Part shown: in pieces, positions 1 through 5,493 of the stretch | Layout: every line of letters starts with the position of its first letter | How positions within the stretch are numbered: position 1 is the first letter of the stretch | NCBI GenBank assembly: GCA_028696365.1 | Contig: JAQVHG010000102.1 | Span: forward strand, 1-7,567 | Direction: 5' to 3' | DNA: 7,567 bases | Source: Methanofollis sp. | Lineage (GTDB): Archaea; Halobacteriota; Methanomicrobia; Methanomicrobiales; Methanofollaceae | Translations under genes and position numbers: made by a program | The notes under the pieces: model-generated | Told to the model about the DNA's origin: nothing | Database searches by the model: none | What the model saw: only the letters and a program-made list of their open reading frames with translations

Positions 1-21
1 GTAGCACTCTCGTCACAGTTG

Positions 22-56
22 CCCATGGCAGAGCCCCCCCGACGGGAGGCTATGGG
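22..56. repeat. GC-rich inverted repeat (stem-loop)
   Basis: CCCATGGC (22-29) pairs with GCTATGGG (49-56) over 8 bp with one G-U. The enclosed C-rich stretch can form a small inner CCC/GGG stem (38-40 with 44-46). It may be a structured RNA element or simply lie within the end of an upstream coding sequence. I do not recognise a known RNA family. Confidence 0.35.
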
Positions 57-228
57 AAGGCGGATGACACAGATTCTCCTCACGATAAGTGAGAGTTTCT
101 AAAGAGCCTAAAAAAGAGATATGTTGTTATATGGGTGTTGTATCACTATTCCCCAGTATCTGATCCTCTCTTTGGCGGCGAAATGGATCAGTTTGTAAGT
201 ACCTTATAGGATATGGTATTTGTATTGG

Positions 229-250
229 GTGGAGGAGCCCTGTCCTCCAC
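229..250. repeat. Perfect 8-bp hairpin
   Basis: GTGGAGGA (229-236) and TCCTCCAC (243-250) are exact reverse complements around a 6-base loop. The hairpin lies about 160 bases beyond the end of the convergent alcohol dehydrogenase gene. No T-run follows on either strand, so a terminator role is possible but unproven. Confidence 0.45.
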
Positions 251-411
251 ATTGGTTATTTGGTGTGTTCACTTCCACTGCTTCCGAGGCTTATGCGTGT
301 ATGTGTCTAGAAGATACCGCTACCAACGGTCTCTTCTGTACCCATGCTGGTGTGTCAAGGGACGAACGTTCTTCTGGTGGAGATGATGTGCAGACCACCA
401 TTCACTGATGC

Positions 412-1560
412 TTAGAAAGCCTCCTTGTAGATGGCCATGATCTCTTCCTTCGTCGCGACACGCGGGTTGGTGAGGGAACAGGCGTCCTTCATGGCATTGT
501 CGGCCAGGGTCGGGATGTCCTCTTCCTTAGCACCGAGTTCCGCAACGCCTGCCGGGATACCGACATCGACAGAGAGCCTCTTGATGGCTTCGATGGCCTT
601 GTCGGCGGCGTCCATAGTGGAGAGCCCCTCGACGTTTTCGCCGAGTGCCTTGGCGATGTCGACAAAGCGCTCGGGTGCGGCGAGCAGGTTGAACTTCTCG
701 ACGTGCGGCAGGAGGATGGCGTTGCAGACCCCGTGCGGGAGGTTGTAGAACCCGCCGAGCTGGTGGGCCATGGCGTGGACGTAGCCGAGGCTGGCGTTGT
801 TGAAGGCGATGCCGGCAAGGTACTCGGCGTGGGCCATCATGTCGCGGGCCTCAATGTCGTTACCGTTTGCAACGGCCGGGCGGAGCCACTTGCTGATGAG
901 TTCGATCGCGCCGATCGCAGCAGCGTCGGTGGTCGGCGTGGCGATGGTGGAGACGTATGCCTCGACCGCGTGGGTGAGGGCGTCCATACCAGTGGCGGCA
1001 GTAAGTGCCGGCGGCATGCTGACCATCAGTTCTGGGTCGTTGATTGCCACATCTGGAGTCATCTTCCAATCGACAAGGACCATCTTGACGTGTCGGCGGG
1101 TGTCGGTGATGACTGCGAAGTTGGTCATCTCAGAGGCGGTGCCTGCAGTGGTGTTGACGGTGATGAAAGGTGGCAGCGCCTTTTCAACCTTTGAGACACC
1201 TTCGTAGTCGTAGATCTCACCGCCGTTTGCCGCAACGACTCCGACACCCTTGGCGCAGTCCATCGGGGACCCCCCGCCAACGGCGATGATCATGTCACAG
1301 CCTTCCTTCTTGTAGACCTTTGCGCCCTCCTGGACTGAGACATCGGTTGGGTTGGGCTCAGCGCCTGCATAGATGTGGAAGTCGACCTTCGATTCCTTGA
1401 GGAGAGCACCGACGTCTTCTGCAAGGGCCTTGCCGTGGCGACCCTTCCCTGAGACGATCAGAGCCTTCTTGGCGTTGAGCATCTGTGCCCAGTTGCCGAT
1501 CTCCTTCACTGCTCCAGCGCCCATGAGGGCAACTGCCGGGTTCAGATATGTGTATACCAT
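412..1560 (-). CDS. Iron-dependent (group III) alcohol dehydrogenase, probably NADP-linked
   Basis: This cytosolic enzyme oxidises a primary alcohol to its aldehyde with NAD(P)+. The protein has 382 residues, the usual length for the FucO/Fe-ADH family, to which it aligns from end to end. It has the Gly-rich cofactor motif GGGSPMD (residues 95-101), PTTAGT-like NTTAGTASE near 136-144, and the four metal ligands of the family: Asp193 and His197 in GMDALTHAVEAY, His262 in GYVHAMAH, and His276 in NLPHGVCNA. At the position of FucO Asp39, the residue that disfavours NADP, this protein has Gly38 (IVSG), which suggests NADP(H) use. I chose the ATG at 1560 because GGAGTG (1575-1570) sits 9 bases upstream. 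A GTG at 1572 would add four residues but overlaps that site. fno lies upstream on the same strand but is separated by about 460 bases, so the gene probably has its own promoter. Natural substrate is not shown by sequence; ethanol is the likely one from context. Confidence 0.95.
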   Translation of the reverse strand: MVYTYLNPAVALMGAGAVKEIGNWAQMLNAKKALIVSGKGRHGKALAEDVGALLKESKVDFHIYAGAEPNPTDVSVQEGAKVYKKEGCDMIIAVGGGSPMDCAKGVGVVAANGGEIYDYEGVSKVEKALPPFITVNTTAGTASEMTNFAVITDTRRHVKMVLVDWKMTPDVAINDPELMVSMPPALTAATGMDALTHAVEAYVSTIATPTTDAAAIGAIELISKWLRPAVANGNDIEARDMMAHAEYLAGIAFNNASLGYVHAMAHQLGGFYNLPHGVCNAILLPHVEKFNLLAAPERFVDIAKALGENVEGLSTMDAADKAIEAIKRLSVDVGIPAGVAELGAKEEDIPTLADNAMKDACSLTNPRVATKEEIMAIYKEAF

Positions 1561-1569
1561 TTTTTTTCC

Positions 1570-1575
1570 CACTCC
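1570..1575 (-). promoter_or_regulatory. Ribosome-binding site deciding the alcohol dehydrogenase start
   Basis: GGAGTG on the - strand, 9 bases before the ATG at 1560. It overlaps the alternative GTG start at 1572, which argues for the ATG. The ferredoxin gene at 6434 uses the same GGAGTG. Confidence 0.65.
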
Positions 1576-1621
1576 ATTTGAGGACGTTCTGTTCTGAACA
1601 TCCTATGATCGAAGAGTCCGC

Positions 1622-1637
1622 ATTGATCAATATAAAG
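1622..1637 (-). promoter_or_regulatory. Candidate TATA box with overlapping palindrome upstream of the alcohol dehydrogenase
   Basis: The - strand reads CCCTTTATATTGATCAAT here. TTTATATT (1636-1629) resembles the archaeal TATA box and would place transcription start near 1605, leaving a leader of about 45 bases. The perfect 10-bp palindrome ATTGATCAAT (1622-1631) overlaps its downstream edge, where a repressor would block initiation. The operator role is inference from position. Confidence 0.4.
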
Positions 1638-1666
1638 GGTGGATATTTCATTCCAGGTCTATGGAC

Positions 1667-1674
1667 TTATATAT
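1667..1674 (-). promoter_or_regulatory. Second candidate TATA box for the alcohol dehydrogenase
   Basis: ATATATAA on the - strand, about 108-114 bases before the ATG. It would start a transcript near 1645 with a leader of about 85 bases. It competes with the element at 1629-1636 and sequence alone does not decide between them. Confidence 0.3.
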
Positions 1675-1810
1675 GAATTATTTATAATTATTAATCCTTG
1701 AATTCAGAATCGGACAAAGAATTATGTTTTGATTTTCTTTTTTGTCGCGGATATCAGGGAATTATTCTATAATGGTCTATGATTGCAATTCGTTCATTCC
1801 ACTCAGATAT

Positions 1811-1821
1811 ATCATTAAAAA
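1811..1821 (+). repeat. Motif ATCATTAAAAA, copy 1 of 3
   Basis: An exact 11-base motif, also at 3045-3055 and 6335-6345. With the copy at 6335 it shares 14 bases (TATCATTAAAAATC). This copy lies between fno and the alcohol dehydrogenase, 250 bases before the dehydrogenase start. Confidence 0.35.
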
Positions 1822-1982
1822 TCATGTATAATGCTTCGTTTTACCCGGAAAATTTCGATATTTTTGCCCTGCAACCATCTCGAAATCTGCGCGCTCATAA
1901 TAGAGACGGCGAAGGTGCGGCACCCACCGTGAATGAGGAGCATGTGAGGTATGGTAGCGTTGAGAAGAGAAACCACAGGTAC

Positions 1983-2008
1983 AAATTATTAAATAATTTT
2001 GAAAAAAT
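1983..2008 (-). terminator. Possible fno transcription terminator
   Basis: On the - strand, just after the fno stop, a run of six T (2007-2002) is followed by the AT-only inverted repeat AAATTATT/AATAATTT (1983-1990 and 1992-1999). T-rich tracts can end archaeal transcription. The hairpin is weak, so the T-run is the main evidence. Confidence 0.3.
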
Positions 2009-2022
2009 GAATTTTTATATTT

Positions 2023-2670
2023 TTATTTGAAGTAAACTCCAACATCGCGCATCTTGCTGAACCTGGCAATGTTGATGACGAGCGGGGTGATGGCCTCGAT
2101 GTACGGGGAGACCGCAAGGGGACCAGCGTTCACAGCCTGAAGCTCAGAGATCGTGTTGACCAGTTCGATGACTTTCTCCTTCGCGGCTTCGTCGTCAGAA
2201 CAGACACAAACCGAGTAGTCGAGGGGCTCAGAGAGCTTCTGCCACTTGCCAGCCGGGATGTTGTTGAAGGCGGCGACGACCTTTGAGTCTGGCAGGAGTT
2301 TCTGGAGTTTCAGGGCGGCCGACCCTTCCTCTGGCGGGTTGTACTTGAAGTAGTCGGTCCTGATCATCGGGTTCATCAGGCTGACGACGATCTTGCCCTC
2401 GAGTCCGTTGAGAGATTCGATCGTCCTCTCTAGGTTCTCGGCCGGGATCGAAAAGACGACGATCTCAGATTCGTCTACGACTCCCTGGTTGGTTGTGGGG
2501 TTGAGGTCGAAGGGGAGACCGAGCACCTTGAGAGCGTAGCTGCACATGTCACAGGCGGCCTGAGCCTTCTCTTCTTTGCGCGATCCGATATAGACGGTGT
2601 GGTCCTGCGAGAGCCGCAGTGCCATTCCCTGTCCTATTCCACCGGTTCCACCGATTATTCCTACTTTCAT
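2023..2670 (-). CDS. fno: F420-dependent NADP+ oxidoreductase (Fno)
   Basis: Fno reversibly transfers hydride between NADPH and the deazaflavin coenzyme F420 in the cytosol. In alcohol-using methanogens this turns NADPH from alcohol oxidation into F420H2 for CO2 reduction to methane. The protein has 215 residues, close to the 212 of the Archaeoglobus fulgidus enzyme, and aligns along its whole length. The N-terminal Rossmann motif GGTGGIGQGMALRL is at residues 7-20. Thr9, Ser30, Arg31 and Lys35 match the residues that hold the NADP 2'-phosphate in the A. fulgidus structure. The C-terminal half has the family signatures AFNNIPA, DAGPL-like NAGPLAVS, and the ending ITPLVINIARFSKMRDVGVYF. No clear ribosome-binding site precedes the ATG, and an AT-rich element about 25 bases upstream (near 2695) would allow a leaderless transcript. 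Its place next to an apparently NADP-type alcohol dehydrogenase fits a shared pathway. Confidence 0.96.
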   Translation of the reverse strand: MKVGIIGGTGGIGQGMALRLSQDHTVYIGSRKEEKAQAACDMCSYALKVLGLPFDLNPTTNQGVVDESEIVVFSIPAENLERTIESLNGLEGKIVVSLMNPMIRTDYFKYNPPEEGSAALKLQKLLPDSKVVAAFNNIPAGKWQKLSEPLDYSVCVCSDDEAAKEKVIELVNTISELQAVNAGPLAVSPYIEAITPLVINIARFSKMRDVGVYFK

Positions 2671-2687
2671 GGTCGATGCATGGATTT

Positions 2688-2701
2688 TCAGATTTAATTA
2701 A
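2688..2701 (-). promoter_or_regulatory. Candidate TATA element of fno (possible leaderless transcript)
   Basis: The - strand reads CAATTAATTAAATC roughly 20-33 bases before the fno ATG. With usual archaeal spacing, transcription would start at or just before the ATG at 2670. That agrees with the lack of a ribosome-binding site there. The match to a TATA consensus is only moderate. Confidence 0.3.
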
Positions 2702-2717
2702 TTGTTTCGATTTGAAA

Positions 2718-2903
2718 TCATTCCAATATGACTAAATATTTGCTAAAATTCATGAAGAATTTGGAGAGTCGGCGATTGGCGGACAAATTAGCAATTAGAA
2801 CCGTTTCTGGTCTCAAATAATGTACGGGTTCGTGACCTTCAACATAGGCAGACGCCTCCTCCCGACAGGGTTCAATCAGTATGTGAGATGAAAATCTCTT
2901 CAA
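2718..2903 (-). CDS. Doubtful 61-residue hypothetical protein
   Basis: I do not recognise this frame. In its favour, GGAGG lies about 5 bases before the TTG start, and it ends 47 bases before fno on the same strand. Against it, the start is TTG, the 3' half is AT-rich like non-coding DNA, and no motif, signal peptide or membrane segment is visible. It could be the remnant of a longer gene, because a GC-rich open frame ends exactly at its start. Confidence 0.15.
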   Translation of the reverse strand: MKRFSSHILIEPCREEASAYVEGHEPVHYLRPETVLIANLSANRRLSKFFMNFSKYLVILE

Positions 2904-3044
2904 TTTGCCCTCCGATCCGCTGCGCGCCCCTCTGTGCCCGGTTCATACTCGACCTTCATCGTCTCTCTATACCATCTCAGGACGGAATTCTTTTCAATTA
3001 CTTAATAAAATATTGATCCTAAAATGTCAAAATTATACTGTTTA

Positions 3045-3055
3045 ATCATTAAAAA
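3045..3055 (+). repeat. Motif ATCATTAAAAA, copy 2 of 3
   Basis: Exact copy 93 bases before the inferred NuoE-like start at 3149. The copy before the ferredoxin gene lies 88 bases from its ATG, a similar distance. Confidence 0.35.
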
Positions 3056-3103
3056 CTCCCAGATTCACGAGAATATCAACAGATGTAAATAGCTAGAGAC
3101 TTT

Positions 3104-3114
3104 TTCATTAATTA
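3104..3114 (+). promoter_or_regulatory. Candidate TATA element of the NuoE-like operon
   Basis: TTCATTAATTAG-type AT-rich element. With usual archaeal spacing it would start transcription near 3130-3135, giving a very short leader before the GGAGGG at 3137. Confidence 0.25.
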
Positions 3115-3136
3115 GACCCAGAGTATACAATATCAT

Positions 3137-3142
3137 GGAGGG
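3137..3142 (+). promoter_or_regulatory. Strong ribosome-binding site without a standard start codon in frame
   Basis: GGAGGG followed by six bases and then ACG (3149-3151) in the frame of the NuoE-like gene. The spacing is ideal, but the codon is not ATG, GTG or TTG. The first standard in-frame start is GTG 3179, which has no ribosome-binding site of its own. Confidence 0.5.
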
Positions 3143-3178
3143 TTTGAAACGACAGAGACACAAGAACAGATCCTAACG

Positions 3179-3628
3179 GTGCGTCAGATCATCGAGGGTT
3201 ACCCAAAAGAACCCCGCTATCTGCTCGCAACCTTGCAGGATATCCAAGAACACCACAAATACCTGTCTGTTGAATCGATGAAGATGGTCGCCGAATATCT
3301 CGGCGTCCCTGAAAGTCGGGTCTTTAGCGTCGCTACCTTTTACAAAGCGCTCAGTCTTGTCCCACAGGGCAAGAAGGTGATCAAGGTCTGTAACGGCACA
3401 GCCTGTCACCTGCGCGGCGCGCCCAAACTCGTTGAGGCGCTGGAGAAAGAACTTGGCATCAAGAACGGCGAAACGACCGAAGACGGTTTTTTCACGATTC
3501 AGACAGTGAACTGTGTCGGAGCCTGTGCAATGGCCCCGGTAGTGATGGTCAACGACCGAGTGTACGGAAAAGTGACGATCTCACAGATCCCAGAAATTAT
3601 CGAGGAGGAGAGGAAAGATGCGGTTTGA
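3179..3628 (+). CDS. NuoE/HydC-like thioredoxin-fold [2Fe-2S] subunit
   Basis: This is the small electron-carrying subunit that pairs with a NuoF/HydB-type flavin subunit, as in complex I and in HydABC-type bifurcating enzymes. From GTG 3179 the protein has 149 residues: an N-terminal helical part (about 1-60, with YLLATLQDIQ and ATFYKALSL) and a thioredoxin-like domain with the four [2Fe-2S] ligands Cys71 and Cys76 (CNGTAC) and Cys112 and Cys116 (CVGAC). All ligands are intact. The true start is uncertain. The frame stays open upstream with protein-like codons (ETTETQEQILTV before RQII), and GGAGGG at 3137 points to position 3149, where the codon is ACG. Alternatively, one extra G in that GGG run would join the ATG at 3135 to this frame. 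The last 11 bases overlap the next gene, which indicates translational coupling. Confidence 0.9.
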   Translation: MRQIIEGYPKEPRYLLATLQDIQEHHKYLSVESMKMVAEYLGVPESRVFSVATFYKALSLVPQGKKVIKVCNGTACHLRGAPKLVEALEKELGIKNGETTEDGFFTIQTVNCVGACAMAPVVMVNDRVYGKVTISQIPEIIEEERKDAV

Positions 3629-5492
3629 AACGATAAAAGACCTCGAAGAATACCGCCAAGGGCTTCTTGCCTCAGCACCCGATATTCCCCACGTCTGGGT
3701 CTGTGCAGGACCAGGCTGTCTTGCCAATGGCAGCATGGAGATCTACGAAGGCTTCATGAAATACGCTGACGAGCACGATCTGAAGGCTGACATCGATCTC
3801 AAGGCCGAGGCAACCGGGTGTCAGGGATTCTGTGAGCGCGGTCCACTTGTCACTGTCCGCCTCTCTAAGGACGCCAACGAGATCTTCTACCAGCGCGTCA
3901 GGCCCAAAGACGTCCCTGAGATCATAGAGAAGACTATCCTCGGCGGGAACGTCGTCGACCGTCTTCTGTACCGTGATCAGGCCACCAAGTCGAAGATCGC
4001 TTCGACCTCAGCCATCCCGTTCTATTCTCACCAGAAGAAGATCGTTCTCAGGAACTGTGGGCAGATCAATCCGCTCTCTCTCGACGAGGCGCTCGCCGCA
4101 GACGCTTATGCCGGGCTTGCAAAGGCCCTTTCGATGGAGCCAGCAGAGGTGATCGCGGTCGTGAAGGACTCTGGCCTCCGCGGTCGCGGAGGTGGCGGGT
4201 TCCCAACCGGTGTGAAATGGGAGTCTGCCGCAGTCGTCGACGCCCCACAGAAATACGTCGTCGTGAACGGCGACGAGGGTGATCCTGGTGCGTTCATGGA
4301 CCGCGCCGTCATGGAAGGCGACCCGCACACCATGCTTGAAGGTCTTGCGATCGGCGGGTATGCCATCGGGGCGACACGGGGTCTGATCTATGTCAGGAAC
4401 GAATACCCGATCGCGGTCGACCATCTCAGGATTGCCATCGAGCAGGCGCACGAGTGCGGCCTCCTGGGCAAGAACATTCTGGGCAGCGGGTTCGACTTTG
4501 AGATCGAGATCGTCCGGGGCGGCGGAGCCTTTGTCTGCGGTGAGTCGACCTCCCTCATGACCTCCATCGAGGGGAGGGCCGGGGTTCCGCGGGTCAAGTA
4601 CATCCGTTCAACCGAGAAGGGCCTCTGGGAAGGTCCGACCGTCCTCAACAACGTCGAAAGCTGGGCGAACATCCCGCAGATCCTGCTCAATGGTGCGGAG
4701 TGGTTCAAGAGCATGGGCACCGAGAACAACAGCGGGACCAAGGTATTCTCACTCGTCGGCAAGGTCAAGAACAGCGGGCTCGTCGAGGTCCCAATGGGTG
4801 TCACCCTGCGCGAGATGATCTACGAGATCGGTGGCGGTGTGCTCAACGACCGCGAGTTCAAGGCCGTTCAGACTGGCGGACCTTCTGGCGGATGTCTCCC
4901 AGCAAGTGAACTCGACCGACCGGTGGACTTTGACCAGCTCAAGGCCGCCGGATCCATGATGGGATCTGGTGGGATGATCGTGATGGACGATCACACCTGC
5001 ATGGTCAACGTCGCTCAGTACTTCGTCGACTTCCTGGTCGAGGAGTCATGCGGCAAGTGCACACCCTGCCGTGAAGGACTCAAAGCGATGCAAACATTGC
5101 TCCACGGTCTCACCTCGGGAACCGCCAAACCAGGTGACTGCGCCATGCTCAAGGAGATCGCCGAGCATGTGCGGGACACCGCACTCTGCGGTCTGGGCAA
5201 GACCGCCGCGAACCCAGTGCTCGCGACGATGAACTGGTTCCCCGAAGAATACGAGGAACACGAGAAGGAGGGCTTCTGCCGGGGCGGGGTCTGCAGTGGG
5301 CTGTATGCCCTTGAGATCGATCCCGACCTCTGTACAGGGTGCACGCTCTGTGAACGGGTCTGTCCGGCCGGTGCAGTCTCTGGAGAGAAGAAGAAGCCGC
5401 ACACAATCGATAAACACGCTTGTGTCACCTGCGGCTCGTGTATCGACGCCTGTCGCTTCAAGGCGATTAAGGTCGTGAGGAGGAGTGAGTAA
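3618..5492 (+). CDS. HydB/NuoF-like FMN and NAD(P)-binding iron-sulfur subunit
   Basis: This is the flavin core of a HydABC/NuoEFG-type complex, where NAD(P)(H) exchanges electrons with FMN and Fe-S clusters. Its 624 residues match the length and order of Thermotoga-type HydB. Residues 1-110 are a thioredoxin-like [2Fe-2S] domain (Cys29, Cys34, Cys68, Cys72). Next is the NuoF core, with the Gly-rich nucleotide motif GLRGRGGGGFPTG (186-198) and the FMN motif NGDEGDPGAFMDR (217-229). The [4Fe-4S] site is Cys478, Cys481, Cys484 and Cys524. The C-terminal ferredoxin domain has two [4Fe-4S] sites (Cys572/575/578/582 and Cys602/605/608/612). An extra pair, Cys554 and Cys559, precedes it. The ATG is 7 bases after GGAGGAG (3604-3610) and overlaps the NuoE-like gene by 11 bases. 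This long form with both end domains is typical of soluble bifurcating enzymes, not of complex I NuoF. NADH versus NADPH preference cannot be read safely. Confidence 0.95.
   Translation: MRFETIKDLEEYRQGLLASAPDIPHVWVCAGPGCLANGSMEIYEGFMKYADEHDLKADIDLKAEATGCQGFCERGPLVTVRLSKDANEIFYQRVRPKDVPEIIEKTILGGNVVDRLLYRDQATKSKIASTSAIPFYSHQKKIVLRNCGQINPLSLDEALAADAYAGLAKALSMEPAEVIAVVKDSGLRGRGGGGFPTGVKWESAAVVDAPQKYVVVNGDEGDPGAFMDRAVMEGDPHTMLEGLAIGGYAIGATRGLIYVRNEYPIAVDHLRIAIEQAHECGLLGKNILGSGFDFEIEIVRGGGAFVCGESTSLMTSIEGRAGVPRVKYIRSTEKGLWEGPTVLNNVESWANIPQILLNGAEWFKSMGTENNSGTKVFSLVGKVKNSGLVEVPMGVTLREMIYEIGGGVLNDREFKAVQTGGPSGGCLPASELDRPVDFDQLKAAGSMMGSGGMIVMDDHTCMVNVAQYFVDFLVEESCGKCTPCREGLKAMQTLLHGLTSGTAKPGDCAMLKEIAEHVRDTALCGLGKTAANPVLATMNWFPEEYEEHEKEGFCRGGVCSGLYALEIDPDLCTGCTLCERVCPAGAVSGEKKKPHTIDKHACVTCGSCIDACRFKAIKVVRRSE
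5479..5485 (+). promoter_or_regulatory. Ribosome-binding site deciding the HydA-like start
   Basis: GGAGGAG lies 8 bases before ATG 5494. A GTG at 5485 is in frame but overlaps this site, so ATG 5494, one base after the preceding stop codon, is the better start. Confidence 0.7.
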
Positions 5493-5493
5493 C

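Larger units (their letters stand above)
1..411. other. Gene-poor region with inverted repeats and possible 3' end of an upstream gene
   Basis: No complete gene is convincing here. Two + strand frames are open from the left edge: one ends at TAA 100-102 and one at TGA 90-92. Either could be the C-terminal tail of a gene lying mostly outside the window, and nothing distinguishes them. The first 100 bases can fold: CCCATGGC (22-29) pairs with GCTATGGG (49-56), and CTCAC (79-83) with GTGAG (89-93). Further right are CTGATCC/GGATCAG (160-166/185-191), a perfect 8-bp hairpin at 229-250, and TGGTGG/CCACCA (375-380/395-400). The last lies just downstream of the alcohol dehydrogenase stop and might help end that transcript. 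A 62-codon + strand frame at 220-408 has a TTG start, no ribosome-binding site and no family features, so I do not call it. Confidence 0.4.
1573..2022. other. AT-rich intergenic region between fno and the alcohol dehydrogenase
   Basis: Both flanking genes are on the - strand, so this region holds the end of the fno transcript and the promoter of the dehydrogenase. It is strongly AT-rich except around 1880-1980. An 83-codon + strand frame (1779-2030) lacks a ribosome-binding site, runs into the end of fno and has no family features. I see no convincing gene. One copy of the repeated motif ATCATTAAAAA is at 1811-1821. Confidence 0.6.
2671..3148. other. Divergent intergenic region between fno and the NuoE-like operon
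   Basis: The region carries the promoters of both flanking transcription units. Its two ends are AT-rich, but 2820-2990 is clearly richer in GC and looks like decayed coding DNA. On the - strand an open frame from 3001 to the TGA at 2902-2900 contains codons resembling a real protein, including an ATG at 2959 giving 19 residues (MKVEYEPG...). Its stop overlaps the TTG start of a 61-codon frame (2903-2718) that has GGAGG a few bases upstream. I recognise neither product. A copy of ATCATTAAAAA is at 3045-3055. Confidence 0.5.

Noticed and set aside
220..408. 62-codon + strand open frame facing the alcohol dehydrogenase end
   Set aside because: TTG start, no ribosome-binding site, no recognisable motif, and it lies across inverted repeats. 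It is probably chance.
378..410. Box C/D-like pair (near RUGAUGA at about 382 and CTGA near 405)
   Set aside because: The C box is imperfect, the spacing is too short for a normal guide RNA, and no terminal stem is visible.
1779..2030. 83-codon + strand open frame between the dehydrogenase and fno
   Set aside because: No ribosome-binding site, AT-rich non-coding composition at both ends, no family features, and it overlaps the 3' end of fno.
2828..2880. Bases resembling a tRNA T-arm (GGTTCG and GGTTCAATC)
   Set aside because: No acceptor, D-arm or anticodon stem can be built around either site.
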